NCBI RefSeq assembly: GCF_014637725.1
Contig: NZ_BMFC01000002.1
Coordinates: forward strand, 434,907-498,906
DNA length: 64,000 nucleotides
Origin: Marivita lacus
Lineage (GTDB): Bacteria > Pseudomonadota > Alphaproteobacteria > Rhodobacterales > Rhodobacteraceae
Reading direction: 5' to 3'
Part shown: positions 27,327-36,379 of the stretch, piece by piece
Layout of the letters: the number at the start of each line of letters is the position of its first letter
Position numbering within the stretch: position 1 is the first letter of the stretch
Translations under genes and position numbers: made by a program
Notes under the pieces: model-generated
Seen by the model: only the letters and a program-made list of their open reading frames with translations
What the model was told of the DNA's origin: nothing
Databases searched by the model: none

Positions 27327-28835
27327 ATGAGCTCTGTCTTCGATGCTGGCCCGTGGCCGCCCTGCCCGCAGGATTTCAACCTTGCCGCCCATGTTCTGGC
27401 CGCCGCCGACCGCGTGCCGGACAAGATCGCGCTGGCCGTGGTCAAACCCACAGGCGCCCAACGCTGGAGCTATGACCGCCTGCGCAGCGCCATCCTTGGC
27501 TGTGCCACCGGGCTGCTGGACAGCGGGCTGAAACCGGGTGACCGACTGCTGATGCGTGTTGGCAATTCGGTCGAATTTCCCGTGGCCTATCTGGCCGCCA
27601 TCGCCGTCGGCATCGTGCCCATTCCCACATCCTCGCAACTGACCCTGCCCGAGGTTCAGGTGTTGATCGACATGACCGACCCGGCGGCGATGCTGCATGA
27701 CGGCATCACCGCCTGCCCCGACACGCGGCGTGTGATCCGTACGAACCGGATGTCCGATTGGTACGCTCTGCCCGCCGCAGCCTATGATCTGGGTGACCCC
27801 GACCGGCTGGCCTATATCATCTTCACCTCCGGCACATCCGGCACGCCGCGCGCCGTCTGCCATGCCCACCGCGCCATCTGGGCGCGGGGCATGATGATGG
27901 AGGGCTGGTACGGGCTGACCGAACAGGACCGCCTGATGCATGCGGGCGCGTTCAACTGGACCTATACGCTGGGCACCGGGCTGCTTGATCCGTGGACGCG
28001 GGGTGCCACCGCGTTGATCCCTGCACAAGGCGTCGAACACGCGCAGATTCCGCTTCTGCTCAAACGGCATGAGGCGACGATTTTTGCCGCAGCACCCGGG
28101 GTTTACCGAAACATCCTCAAGTCAGCTGGGCTGAACCTGCCCAAGCTGCGTCACGGCCTGTCTGCGGGCGAGAAACTGCCCGCATCGGTCCGCGACGCAT
28201 GGCAAACGGCCACCGGCACCCGCGTTTACGAAGCCTTCGGCATGTCCGAATGCTCCACCTTCATCTCAAGCGCTCCCGGCGCGCCAGACCTGCCGCCGGA
28301 AAGCCTCGGCTGGCCGCAACCCGGTCGGCACATCGCCATCGTCGGCGACACCACCCCCGTTCCAATCGGCACTCCCGGCATCATCGCCGTGCACCGCAGC
28401 GACCCCGGCCTGATGCTCGGCTACCTGAACCAACCCGAAGCGACCGAAGCGCGCTATCAAGGCGACTGGTTCCTGACCGGCGACATGGGAGAAATGACGG
28501 AAAGCAAAGGCATTCTCTACCACGGCCGCGCGGATGACATGATGAATGCAGGCGGGTTCCGCGTCAGCCCTCTCGAAGTCGAAGCCGCGCTGATGCAGTA
28601 TCCCGACATTCACGAGGTCGGTGTCACGGATATCGAGATCAAACCCGACACACGCATCATCGCCGCCTATTACGTCGCGGATCACCCGCTCGACGAGGAC
28701 TTGCTGAACGCCTTTGCCGCCACCCGCCTTGCCCGCTACAAGCAACCGCGCCTGTACCGACGCATCGCGTCGCTGCCGCGCAACGCCAACAACAAGCTGT
28801 TGCGACGCGCCCTGCCAGACCAAACCCCGGTCTAG
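27327..28835 (+). CDS. AMP-forming acyl/aryl-CoA synthetase
   Basis: 502-residue member of the ANL adenylating superfamily, close to benzoate/acyl-CoA ligases. Visible are the phosphate-binding A3 motif IIFTSGTSGTPRAVCHAHRA (with Arg where Lys is usual), A5 YEAFGMSE, A7/A8 GDWFLTGDMGEM and GRADDMMNAGGFRVSPLEVE, and the A10 lysine in PRNANNKLLRR. The substrate, some carboxylic acid to be activated as a CoA thioester, cannot be named. It is divergent from the XRE-cupin regulator. Confidence 0.88.
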   Translation: MSSVFDAGPWPPCPQDFNLAAHVLAAADRVPDKIALAVVKPTGAQRWSYDRLRSAILGCATGLLDSGLKPGDRLLMRVGNSVEFPVAYLAAIAVGIVPIPTSSQLTLPEVQVLIDMTDPAAMLHDGITACPDTRRVIRTNRMSDWYALPAAAYDLGDPDRLAYIIFTSGTSGTPRAVCHAHRAIWARGMMMEGWYGLTEQDRLMHAGAFNWTYTLGTGLLDPWTRGATALIPAQGVEHAQIPLLLKRHEATIFAAAPGVYRNILKSAGLNLPKLRHGLSAGEKLPASVRDAWQTATGTRVYEAFGMSECSTFISSAPGAPDLPPESLGWPQPGRHIAIVGDTTPVPIGTPGIIAVHRSDPGLMLGYLNQPEATEARYQGDWFLTGDMGEMTESKGILYHGRADDMMNAGGFRVSPLEVEAALMQYPDIHEVGVTDIEIKPDTRIIAAYYVADHPLDEDLLNAFAATRLARYKQPRLYRRIASLPRNANNKLLRRALPDQTPV

Positions 28836-28898
28836 CTGCCTTATCATTGTGCGCCGGATCTGGTAAACGGCAAGGAAATGACTTGAAAGGAGTGACAC

Positions 28899-29546
28899 AT
28901 GGTCAAGCTCGACATCATGTCCGACCCGATCTGCCCCTGGTGCTATATCGGCAAGACGCATCTGGATCGCGCGCTTGAACAGCGCCCCGATCATCCGTTC
29001 CTGATCACCTGGCATCCGTTCCAGCTCAATCCCGACATGCCCAAAGGCGGCATGGACCGGCGCGGCTATCTTGAAACCAAGTTCGGTGGCAAGGATGCAG
29101 CGGTCAAGGCCTATGCGCCCGTGGTCGAGAATGCGGAAAAGGCCGGGTTGAAGATCAACTTTGAAGGCATTGAAAAGACACCGAATACGCTGGACGCACA
29201 CCGGCTGATCCACTGGGCCGGGATCGAAGGTCACCAGAACGCGGTCGTGGACGCGATGTTCACCGCCTATTTCGTCGAAGGGCGCGATATCGGGGATGCC
29301 GATGTTCTGGCCGATATCGCCGACAGCTGTGGCATGGATGCCAGCGTCGTGCTGCGCTTGCTGGCCACCGACGAAGACCGGCGCGACATCGTCGACCGTG
29401 ATGCGGCGGCGCGCGGCATGGGGGTGAGCTCCGTGCCCACCTTCATCGTCGCCAGTCAGCATGCCGTGCCCGGCGCGCAACCGACCGAGCTTTGGCTGCA
29501 GGTGATGGACGACCTTGCCCGGCAAGGTGCCGCGCAAGACGCATGA
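28899..29546 (+). CDS. FrnE-like DsbA-family oxidoreductase
   Basis: 215-residue cytosolic thioredoxin-fold protein of the DsbA/FrnE/HCCA-isomerase group. The N-terminus has the CPWC active site (Cys12-Cys15, in MSDPICPWCYIGKTHLD), an inserted helical domain (about 40-165), and the cis-proline motif GVSSVPTF near the end. No signal peptide. FrnE-type proteins act in cytosolic thiol-disulfide exchange and oxidative stress. The stop overlaps the start of the K+ channel gene by 4 bp. AAAGGAG precedes the start. Confidence 0.88.
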   Translation: MVKLDIMSDPICPWCYIGKTHLDRALEQRPDHPFLITWHPFQLNPDMPKGGMDRRGYLETKFGGKDAAVKAYAPVVENAEKAGLKINFEGIEKTPNTLDAHRLIHWAGIEGHQNAVVDAMFTAYFVEGRDIGDADVLADIADSCGMDASVVLRLLATDEDRRDIVDRDAAARGMGVSSVPTFIVASQHAVPGAQPTELWLQVMDDLARQGAAQDA

Positions 29547-29917
29547 GCACGGCGCTCCGACTCGCGACGCTGGTCCTCACTCTGGTCCTGATCATCGCAT
29601 CGGGCACGGTGTTCTTTCGCTGGGCCGAGGGCTGGAGCTGGCTGGATGCCTATTTCTTCACCGTCGTGACCCTGTCCACCGTGGGATATGGCAACCTCGT
29701 GCCCGCAACCGCGATGGGCAAGATCGGCACCACGATCTTCATCTTCGTGGGGCTGGGGGTCTTCGTCGTGGCGATCCAGCAATTCGGCCTGTTCGCGATG
29801 GGCAAACGCGCCGAGCACACCGAATGGCTCATCGGTCGATTGGGCTCACACGGCAAAAGCGCCAATGCGGACGAGGATCCGGCGGACTCCTCTCACCCCG
29901 GGTCCGGCACCCCCTGA
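29543..29917 (+). CDS. Two-helix potassium channel protein
   Basis: 124-residue ion channel subunit of the Ion_trans_2 type. It has TM1 (LATLVLTLVLIIASGTVFF), a pore loop with the selectivity filter in TVVTLSTVGYGNL, and TM2 (TTIFIFVGLGVFVVAIQQFGLFAM), then a short acidic tail with no RCK domain. A tetramer would form a K+ pore in the inner membrane. Overlap with the FrnE-like gene (ATGA) indicates cotranslation. Confidence 0.9.
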   Translation: MSTALRLATLVLTLVLIIASGTVFFRWAEGWSWLDAYFFTVVTLSTVGYGNLVPATAMGKIGTTIFIFVGLGVFVVAIQQFGLFAMGKRAEHTEWLIGRLGSHGKSANADEDPADSSHPGSGTP

Positions 29918-29986
29918 GGGAGACGAGGTCTGTTCTCTGCATGTCGTTGCTGCTAAGGGCTAGGCGTATAAATCCGGGACATCTTC

Positions 29987-31213
29987 ATGCCGAACGCGAT
30001 GCCGCGCACCGAATTCATTGCTTTGATGGCCATGCTGGCTGCAACCGTTGCACTGTCGATCGATGCGATGCTGCCTGCCCTGCCGCAAATCGCGCAGGAA
30101 CTGACCCCCGATGACATCAACAAGGCACAGCTGATCCTGACAAGTTTCGTGCTGGGGATGGGGCTCGGCACGTTCCTGACCGGGCCGCTGTCGGACACGT
30201 TCGGGCGCAAGCCGGTCATGCTCTGGGGTGCCGTGCTCTATACCATCTGCGCCTTCATCGCGTCCAAGGCGCAATCGCTCGAAGTGCTGCTGATCGCGCG
30301 GGTGTTCCAGGGGGTCGGTGCAGCCGGGCCGCGCGTGGTGGCGATGGCGGTGGTGCGCGACCTTTACATGGGGCGTGGCATGGCGCAGATCGTGTCCTTC
30401 ATCATGATCATCTTCACGCTGGTGCCCGCCATCGCACCGCTTCTGGGGTCCTTCGTGATCGACGCCTACAGCTGGCGCGCGGTGTTCTACGGCTTCATGG
30501 GGTTCTCGGTGATCTCCGCGCTCTGGCTGGGTCTGCGCCTGCCCGAAACCCTTCCCCCCGAACGCCGCCGCCCGTTCCGCCTGCACGCACTGCGCGCGGC
30601 GGTGGCCGAGATGTTCGTACATCCGGTGGTGCGCCTGTCCATTGCCGTGCAGGGGCTGTGTTTCGCCATGCTCTTTTCCATGCTGTCGAGCGTGCAGCAG
30701 ATCTACGACATCACCTTCGGTCGCGCCGACACCTTCGCGATCTGGTTCGGCGTCGTGGCTGTGGTTGCGGGCAGTTCCGGCTTTCTGAACGCCAACCTCG
30801 TGATGCGGCTGGGCATGATGTTCCTCGTGCGCGCCATGCTGATCGCGCAGGTCGGCTTTTCCGCGCTGATGATCCTGGCCGGCTATGCCGCGATGGCCGG
30901 TCATCTCTCGGACACGGTCTTTTTTGGCTGTTTCGTGGTCTGGCAGATCACGGTGTTTTTCCAGGCCGGCATGACGCTGGGCAATCTGGCGGCCATTGCG
31001 CAGGAACCGATGGGCCATATCGCGGGCATGGCGGCGAGCGTGATCGGGTCGGTGGCCACGGTTGTCGGTGTCACCCTTGCGATCCCGGTCGGGCTGATGT
31101 TCGATGGCACGCCGATCCCGCTGGCTGCCGCGATTTTCCTCGAAGCCACGCTTGCGCTCTGGCTGATGCGGCTGATGATGCAGGCAGATGCGCAACTTTC
31201 GCCCGCCCAATGA
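29987..31213 (+). CDS. MFS transporter, Bcr/CflA drug-efflux family
   Basis: 408-residue inner-membrane transporter with about twelve hydrophobic helices. Family marks are the N-terminal ALSIDAMLPALPQIAQEL, the MFS loop GPLSDTFGRKPVMLWG, and ARVFQGVGAAGPRVVAMAVVRDLY. Such proteins export drugs, sugars or amino acids by proton antiport; the substrate here is unknown. It is 31 bp upstream of icd in the same direction. Confidence 0.92.
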   Translation: MPNAMPRTEFIALMAMLAATVALSIDAMLPALPQIAQELTPDDINKAQLILTSFVLGMGLGTFLTGPLSDTFGRKPVMLWGAVLYTICAFIASKAQSLEVLLIARVFQGVGAAGPRVVAMAVVRDLYMGRGMAQIVSFIMIIFTLVPAIAPLLGSFVIDAYSWRAVFYGFMGFSVISALWLGLRLPETLPPERRRPFRLHALRAAVAEMFVHPVVRLSIAVQGLCFAMLFSMLSSVQQIYDITFGRADTFAIWFGVVAVVAGSSGFLNANLVMRLGMMFLVRAMLIAQVGFSALMILAGYAAMAGHLSDTVFFGCFVVWQITVFFQAGMTLGNLAAIAQEPMGHIAGMAASVIGSVATVVGVTLAIPVGLMFDGTPIPLAAAIFLEATLALWLMRLMMQADAQLSPAQ

Positions 31214-31244
31214 ATTGACCCGACAAAGGTAAAGGACCCCTCCA

Positions 31245-32459
31245 ATGTCGAAGATCAAAGTCGATAACCCCATTGTCGAAATGGACGGTGATGAAATGAC
31301 CCGGATCATCTGGGATTTCATCAAGAAAAAGCTGATCTTGCCCTATCTCGACATAGACCTGCTCTACTACGATCTGGGGATCGAGGAGCGGGACCGCACC
31401 GACGACCAGATCACCATCGACGCTGCCGAAAAGACCAAGGAAGTCGGCGTCGCCGTCAAATGCGCGACCATCACTCCCGACGAAGGCCGGGTAAAGGAAT
31501 TCGGCCTGAAGCAGATGTGGCGCAGCCCGAACGGCACGATCCGCAACATCCTGGGCGGCGTGATCTTCCGCCAGCCGATCCTGTGTCGCAACGTGCCGCG
31601 CCTCGTGCCCGGCTGGACCAAACCCATCGTGGTGGGCCGACATGCATTCGGGGACCAGTACAAGGCCACCGATTTCAAATTCCCCGGCGCGGGCAAGCTG
31701 ACGATGAAATTCGTGGGCCAAGACGGCACGGTGATCGCACGCGATGTCTACGACGCGCCGTCTTCCGGCGTGTTCATGGGGATGTACAACCTCGACGATT
31801 CGATCACCGATTTCGCGCGGGCCTCGTTCAACTACGGGCTCAACATCGGCTGGCCGGTCTACCTGTCCACCAAGAACACGATCCTCAAGCAATATGACGG
31901 CCGGTTCATGGAGATCTTCCAACACATCTACGACACCGAATTCCGCGAGGCCTTCGAGGCCAAGGGCATCGAATACCAGCACCGCCTGATCGACGACATG
32001 GTCGCCTCCGCGCTCAAATGGTCGGGCGGGTTTGTCTGGGCCTGCAAGAACTACGATGGCGACGTCCAGTCCGACACCGTGGCGCAGGGGTTCGGGTCGC
32101 TGGGCATGATGTCGTCGATCCTGATGACGCCGGATGGCAAGATCGTCGAGGCCGAGGCCGCCCACGGCACCGTCACGCGGCATTACCGCCAGCATCAGGC
32201 GGGTGAGGAAACCTCCACAAACTCCATCGCGTCGATCTACGCCTGGACCGGCGCGCTCAAGCACCGGGCCAAGCTGGACCAGAACATCAGCCTGCGCGCC
32301 TTTGCCGAAACCTTGGAACGGGTCGTGGTGGAAACGGTTGAGGCCGGTTTCATGACCAAGGATCTCGCGCTCTTGGTCGGGCCGCAGCAAAGCTGGCTCA
32401 CCACCATGGGCTTTCTCGAAAAGCTGGATGAGCGGTTGAATGCGGCCTTGACGGGGTAA
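31245..32459 (+). CDS. icd: Isocitrate dehydrogenase (NADP)
   Basis: 404-residue eukaryotic-type NADP isocitrate dehydrogenase of the TCA cycle. Signatures are [16 protein letters not shown], the substrate-binding [52 protein letters not shown], and the cofactor-binding [15 protein letters not shown]. Length is normal. An AAAGGA ribosome site precedes the start. The promoter probably lies in or after the MFS gene. Confidence 0.98.
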   Translation: MSKIKVDNPIVEMDGDEMTRIIWDFIKKKLILPYLDIDLLYYDLGIEERDRTDDQITIDAAEKTKEVGVAVKCATITPDEGRVKEFGLKQMWRSPNGTIRNILGGVIFRQPILCRNVPRLVPGWTKPIVVGRHAFGDQYKATDFKFPGAGKLTMKFVGQDGTVIARDVYDAPSSGVFMGMYNLDDSITDFARASFNYGLNIGWPVYLSTKNTILKQYDGRFMEIFQHIYDTEFREAFEAKGIEYQHRLIDDMVASALKWSGGFVWACKNYDGDVQSDTVAQGFGSLGMMSSILMTPDGKIVEAEAAHGTVTRHYRQHQAGEETSTNSIASIYAWTGALKHRAKLDQNISLRAFAETLERVVVETVEAGFMTKDLALLVGPQQSWLTTMGFLEKLDERLNAALTG

Positions 32460-32522
32460 AGCCGGATCGCTCGTCGCGGGTGACGACTTGACATGGTCGC
32501 TATATGTCATAGTTGCTGACCT

Positions 32523-33143
32523 ATGTTTCTGCTCAGCACACCCCAATCCGACCGCCACACTCCGTTCGAGGACGCCCAGGGCATCTTGGTCGGCGCAACT
32601 CTGGTCGCGTTGGCGGTGCATGTCCTGTCCTCGGCAAACCTGATGACGGGGCAGATCGCCGGTCTGGCGTTGCTCGGCAGTTACATGTCCGACTGGTCGT
32701 TCGGCGCGATCTTCTTCGTGCTCAACCTGCCCTTCTACATTGTGGCGGTTCGGCAACTCGGCTGGGTGTTCACCCTCAAGACCTTTGCCGCCGTGGCGCT
32801 TATGTCACTGATTTCGGACACACTCCCCCTGATCCTGAATGTCGAGATGGTGCATCCGGCGCTTGGCGCAGTGCTGGGTGGCATCCTTGCCGGGGTCGGG
32901 TTGATCTCGCTCTTCCGGCACGGGGCGACGCTGGGCGGCGTGGGTGTCGTGGCGCTCTGGCTGCAGGACGCGCGCGGCATCAAGGCGGGCAACACGCAGC
33001 TTGCCTTCGACCTTGTGGTCTTTGCTCTGGCCTTCTGGGTCTTGCCGATCGACGTCGTGATCTGGTCGCTATTGGGCGCGGTGATCCTGAACATGATCAT
33101 AACGATCAATCACCGCCGCGACCGCTACGTCGCGCGCTCCTGA
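32523..33143 (+). CDS. YitT-family membrane protein
   Basis: 206-residue integral membrane protein with five or six hydrophobic segments. The start region ILVGATLVALAVHVLSSANLMTGQIAGLALLGSYMS and the later RHGATLGGVGVVALWLQD match the YitT/DUF161 repeat; the usual C-terminal soluble domain of Bacillus YitT is missing. Function is unknown. It stands 63 bp after icd and may be read from it. Confidence 0.78.
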   Translation: MFLLSTPQSDRHTPFEDAQGILVGATLVALAVHVLSSANLMTGQIAGLALLGSYMSDWSFGAIFFVLNLPFYIVAVRQLGWVFTLKTFAAVALMSLISDTLPLILNVEMVHPALGAVLGGILAGVGLISLFRHGATLGGVGVVALWLQDARGIKAGNTQLAFDLVVFALAFWVLPIDVVIWSLLGAVILNMIITINHRRDRYVARS

Positions 33144-33383
33144 CCCCGCTTTTCCGAACAAATTGCCAAAAACGACACATTGTCGCAATTGGCGCAGATT
33201 GCCCGCATCGTTGAAGGCAGCGTCATCGTAGCAATACGGAGATGTAGATGCGCGGTGACAGATCCGCCTTGGCACTGGTGCTGCGCACCATAGGCGCGCG
33301 GCGGGGACGCGCGGCGCGCGGGCGGCCCTGATCGGGCCTGACCCAAGCCTTCACATCCCCCCTTTTTGTCAAAGAGTATCCCG
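33144..33383. other. 240-bp leader of the MttB-family gene
   Basis: No gene is supported. The last 120 bases are very GC-rich, with hairpin potential (GGCCC/GGGCC around a TGATC loop at about 33326-33340), followed by CCCCCCTTTTT about 15 bp before the ATG region. This could fold as a leader RNA, but I cannot assign a riboswitch class. Confidence 0.4.
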
Positions 33384-34919
33384 ATGACCGATCTCTCCCC
33401 CCGTCGTGCCGGTGGCCGTGCCGCCCGCCGTGAAGCGCGTGCCAATCCTCTGGCCGACAACCTCCGCCCGATCCGCCCCGGCATGTCCGGTGGGCGCTAT
33501 CAACCTCTGGACGTGGCGGATCTCGACCGCATCCACAACGCGGCACTCACCGCGCTCGAAGAGATCGGCCTCTCCGAAGCCCCTGCCTCGGGCATCAGGA
33601 TCATGACCGACGCGGGCGCCATTCTTGGCGACGACGGCCGCATCCGCTTTCCCCGCGCGCTGGTCGAGGACATGCTGGTCCTCGCCAATAGGTCCGTCAC
33701 GCTTTGTGGCCGCGATCCGCTCTATGACCTCGACCTGTCGGGCACCCGTGTGCATTACGGCACGGCAGGTGCGGCGGTGCACATGGTCGATGTGGATACC
33801 GGCCATTACCGCGAAAGCACGGTGCAGGATCTGCACGATGCCGCGCGCATCGCGGACCAGCTCGAGAACATCCATTTCCTGCAGCGCCCGATGGTGGCGC
33901 GCGACATTCTCGACAACCGCGAGATGGACCTGAACACGATCTACGCCTGCTGCGCCGGCACCTTCAAACATGTGGGCGTGTCCTTCACGGAACCCTCGTT
34001 CGTGCCTGACGCGTTCGAGCTGTTGCACCTGATCGCGGGCGGAGAGGACGCATGGCGCGCGCGCCCCTTCGTGTCGAACTCGAACTGCTTTGTCGTCCCG
34101 CCGATGAAATTCGCCACCGAATCCTGCGAGGTCATGGAAGCCTGCGTGCGTGGCGGCATGCCCGTGCTGCTGCTCAGCGCGGGTCAGGCCGGGGCAACCG
34201 CGCCTGCGTCGATCGCAGGCGCCATCGTTCAGGCCGTGGCGGAATGTCTGGCGGGTGTGGTTTATGTCAACGCGATGGCGCCGGGCCACCCCTGCATCTT
34301 CGGCACATGGCCCTTCGTGTCTGACCTGCGCACCGGTGCCATGTCCGGCGGTTCGGGCGAACAGGCGCTGCTTACGGCAGGCTGCGCGCAGATGCACCGG
34401 TACTATGGCCTCTGCGGCGGTGCTGCGGCAGGCATTGCCGACGCCAAACTGCCGGACATGCAGGCGGGCTGGGAACAGATGTGCTCCAACGTCATGGCGG
34501 GGCTGTCCGGTCTGAACATGGTCTATGAGGCGGCGGGCATGCATGCCTCGCTTCTGGGGTTCTGCCACGAGAGCCTGATCCTTGGCGACGACCTGATCGG
34601 TCAGGCGCTGCGCTGCGTGCGCGGCATCGAGGTCACCGACGACGATCTGAGCCTCGAGGTCATGCGCGCCACCTGTATCGGCGGGCCGGGGCATTATCTG
34701 GGCAGCGACGACACGCTGAACCGGATGCAGCGGGATTACGTCTACCCGGTGGTGGGCAACCGCGCCTCGCCCAAGGAATGGGTCGAACAGGGCAAGCCGA
34801 TCCTTGTCGACACAGCGACGCAGCGCAAGGAGATGATCCTGTCGAAACCCGCACGCGCCCGCTTTGCGCCGGATGTCGACGCGGCGATCCGAAGCCGGTT
34901 CAACATTCACCTGCACTGA
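33384..34919 (+). CDS. Trimethylamine methyltransferase (MttB) family protein, non-pyrrolysine type
   Basis: 511-residue protein of the MttB superfamily. The pattern includes an N-terminal basic leader (RRAGGRAARREARANP), DLDRIHNAALTALEEIGL, DLSGTRVHYGTAGAAVHMVD, the segment MSGGSGEQALLTAGCAQMHRYYGL, and MHASLLGFCHESLILGDDL. The frame runs without an in-frame amber codon, so it lacks the pyrrolysine of true MttB; such homologues demethylate glycine betaine, proline betaine or similar quaternary amines onto a corrinoid protein. No corrinoid protein (MtbC-like) or partner methyltransferase is next to it. Confidence 0.9.
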   Translation: MTDLSPRRAGGRAARREARANPLADNLRPIRPGMSGGRYQPLDVADLDRIHNAALTALEEIGLSEAPASGIRIMTDAGAILGDDGRIRFPRALVEDMLVLANRSVTLCGRDPLYDLDLSGTRVHYGTAGAAVHMVDVDTGHYRESTVQDLHDAARIADQLENIHFLQRPMVARDILDNREMDLNTIYACCAGTFKHVGVSFTEPSFVPDAFELLHLIAGGEDAWRARPFVSNSNCFVVPPMKFATESCEVMEACVRGGMPVLLLSAGQAGATAPASIAGAIVQAVAECLAGVVYVNAMAPGHPCIFGTWPFVSDLRTGAMSGGSGEQALLTAGCAQMHRYYGLCGGAAAGIADAKLPDMQAGWEQMCSNVMAGLSGLNMVYEAAGMHASLLGFCHESLILGDDLIGQALRCVRGIEVTDDDLSLEVMRATCIGGPGHYLGSDDTLNRMQRDYVYPVVGNRASPKEWVEQGKPILVDTATQRKEMILSKPARARFAPDVDAAIRSRFNIHLH

Positions 34920-34962
34920 CGCCACACCTGATCTTCTTCTTGTTCCAAATACCTCCGGGGGG

Positions 34963-34984
34963 TTTGGGGGGCTGGCCCCCCAAA
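34963..34984. repeat. Palindromic intergenic repeat (TTTGGGGGGC-TG-GCCCCCCAAA)
   Basis: Perfect 10-bp inverted repeat with a 2-nt centre, inside the 151-bp gap between the MttB-family and SMR genes, preceded by a CCAAATACCTCCGGGG run of a type frequent in Roseobacter intergenic DNA. It shares its core with 23103-23120 and may also terminate the MttB-family transcript. Confidence 0.65.
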
Positions 34985-35070
34985 ACGTCGCAGACACGCT
35001 CAAAAGGACGACGGGTCTGGTCCCGCGCGCCGGGATGCGCCATCAAGCCCGCATTCTCAAGGAGATCGCC

Positions 35071-35400
35071 ATGCCCTATCTTGTCCTCATGTTCGCCGTT
35101 CTGGCGGAAACCATCGGCACGACCGCGCTTCAGGCCAGCCAGCAATTCAGCCGCCCCCTGCCCTCGATCATCGTGGTGGTGGCCTATGGTGCGGCGTTCT
35201 ACCTGCTCGCGATCGCGCTCAAGACGTTCCCGGTGGGCATCGCCTATGCGATGTGGTCGGGCATGGGGATCGTCTTCATCGCCATCATCGGCTTTGCGGT
35301 CTTCGGTCAGCGGCTCGACTGGCCGGCAATCCTCGGCATCGGCATGATCATGGCGGGCATCTTGGTGATCAACCTCTTCTCGAACACCGCAACACACTGA
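35071..35400 (+). CDS. Small multidrug resistance (SMR) family transporter
   Basis: 109-residue four-helix membrane protein. The invariant membrane-embedded glutamate is Glu13 in the TM1 sequence LMFAVLAETIGTTAL, equivalent to Glu14 of EmrE. TM3 has GIAYAMWSGMGIVFIAIIGFAVFGQ and TM4 AILGIGMIMAGILVINLF. It works as a dual-topology dimer exporting cationic compounds by proton exchange; guanidinium export is also possible. AAGGAG precedes the start. Confidence 0.94.
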   Translation: MPYLVLMFAVLAETIGTTALQASQQFSRPLPSIIVVVAYGAAFYLLAIALKTFPVGIAYAMWSGMGIVFIAIIGFAVFGQRLDWPAILGIGMIMAGILVINLFSNTATH

Positions 35401-35410
35401 ACGCCGCGCA

Positions 35411-35445
35411 CAAAAAAACGCGCACCAGAGGGACCGATGCGCGTT
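35411..35445 (-). terminator. Terminator for the outer-membrane barrel gene
   Basis: Stem AACGCGCA (35417-35424) / TGCGCGTT (35438-35445), with seven T on the minus strand. It lies between the convergent SMR and barrel genes and may serve both. Confidence 0.85.
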
Positions 35446-35471
35446 TCGTGCCTTACGAAAGGTTCAGGAGG

Positions 35472-36053
35472 TCAGAACCGGAAGCTGCCGCGCAGCGACA
35501 CTGTGTCGGCATAGACGTCCACGCCCGTGTCGTCGAAGTCATTGAACTGGTGCGCGAGGTATTCGCCACCCACGGTGAACTGTTCGGTCACCTTGTATTC
35601 GATGCCCACACCACCGACGATGCCGGTGTCGTCTCCGATATTGGTGCCCAACTGTGCCGCACCGACGGTGCCGTAGACCAGGGTCCGACCGAGGTCGTAG
35701 CCACCGCGCAGCTTGGCGCGGAAGATGTCATCGACTTCGATCCCGCCCAGGTTGATGTCTTCACCCGTCTGGTAGTCAAGCTCGCCACCCAGGACGAACG
35801 AACCGAAGTCATAGTCGTAGCCGCCATAGACGCCGTAGATGCCTTCGCTGTCGTCGAAATTGCCTGCGTCTGCCGACAGGTTGCCAAAGCTCAGGCCGCC
35901 ATAGGCACCGGTCCAGTCGCCATCCATTCCGGTCGGAGCGACGCTGACCGGTTGCATGATCACCGGTTCCGATGGGGCCGGATCTGCGCTGCCCGCAAAT
36001 GTTGCGGTGGCACCGACACCAAGAAGTGCTGCTCCAAGAAGTACGTTTTTCAT
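35472..36053 (-). CDS. Small outer-membrane beta-barrel protein
   Basis: 193-residue OmpA/OmpX-like barrel. It has a signal peptide (MKNVLLGAALLGVGATATFA), a Pro-rich linker, and then about eight alternating strands (WTGAYGGLSFGNL, GIYGVYGGYDYDFGSFVLGGELDYQTG, AKLRGGYDLGRTLVYGTVGAA, QFTVGGEYLAHQF) ending in the terminal Phe (SLRGSFRF) recognised by the BAM complex. An AAAGGAAA ribosome site precedes it, fitting strong expression. Function is probably structural or adhesive. Confidence 0.88.
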   Translation of the reverse strand: MKNVLLGAALLGVGATATFAGSADPAPSEPVIMQPVSVAPTGMDGDWTGAYGGLSFGNLSADAGNFDDSEGIYGVYGGYDYDFGSFVLGGELDYQTGEDINLGGIEVDDIFRAKLRGGYDLGRTLVYGTVGAAQLGTNIGDDTGIVGGVGIEYKVTEQFTVGGEYLAHQFNDFDDTGVDVYADTVSLRGSFRF

Positions 36054-36379
36054 GAGAAGATTTCCTTTCTCTCAAGTTGTTCTTGCCTCGGGACATCAGG
36101 GCACACCTGCACCCTGCATCCTGTATGAGGAACGTCGGAACCCATGCACCGGTTTCAATGCAAATGTCCTAACACTGATCAGTCCGACCGATTTCAGGCC
36201 GAAGCCCGCCCAAAAGGCCACGTGGCATCAGTGCTTTATCGCCGGTTCCCTGTCACGCGCGCGTGAGGTGGATGTGGTGTCCTATCCGCCACACCCTAGT
36301 ACCCGGGCTTTTTTGCTGGCGTTCCGGGACCGGGCCTAGTAACCCCCGGCCAACTCTTCCCTGTACGAGACAAAGATTC
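36054..36379. other. 326-bp divergent region between the barrel gene and typA
   Basis: It contains the upstream regions of the two divergent genes and no gene that I can support. Near typA, CCTAGT occurs twice, at 36295 and 36335, each followed by a C-rich stretch (ACCCGGGC and AACCCCCGGC), and the two can also pair partially through CCCGG/CCGGG. The meaning is unknown. Confidence 0.5.

Noticed and set aside
33144-33383. SAM/SAH-type riboswitch before the MttB-family gene
   Set aside because: Hairpins exist, but no conserved core of a known class could be matched by eye.
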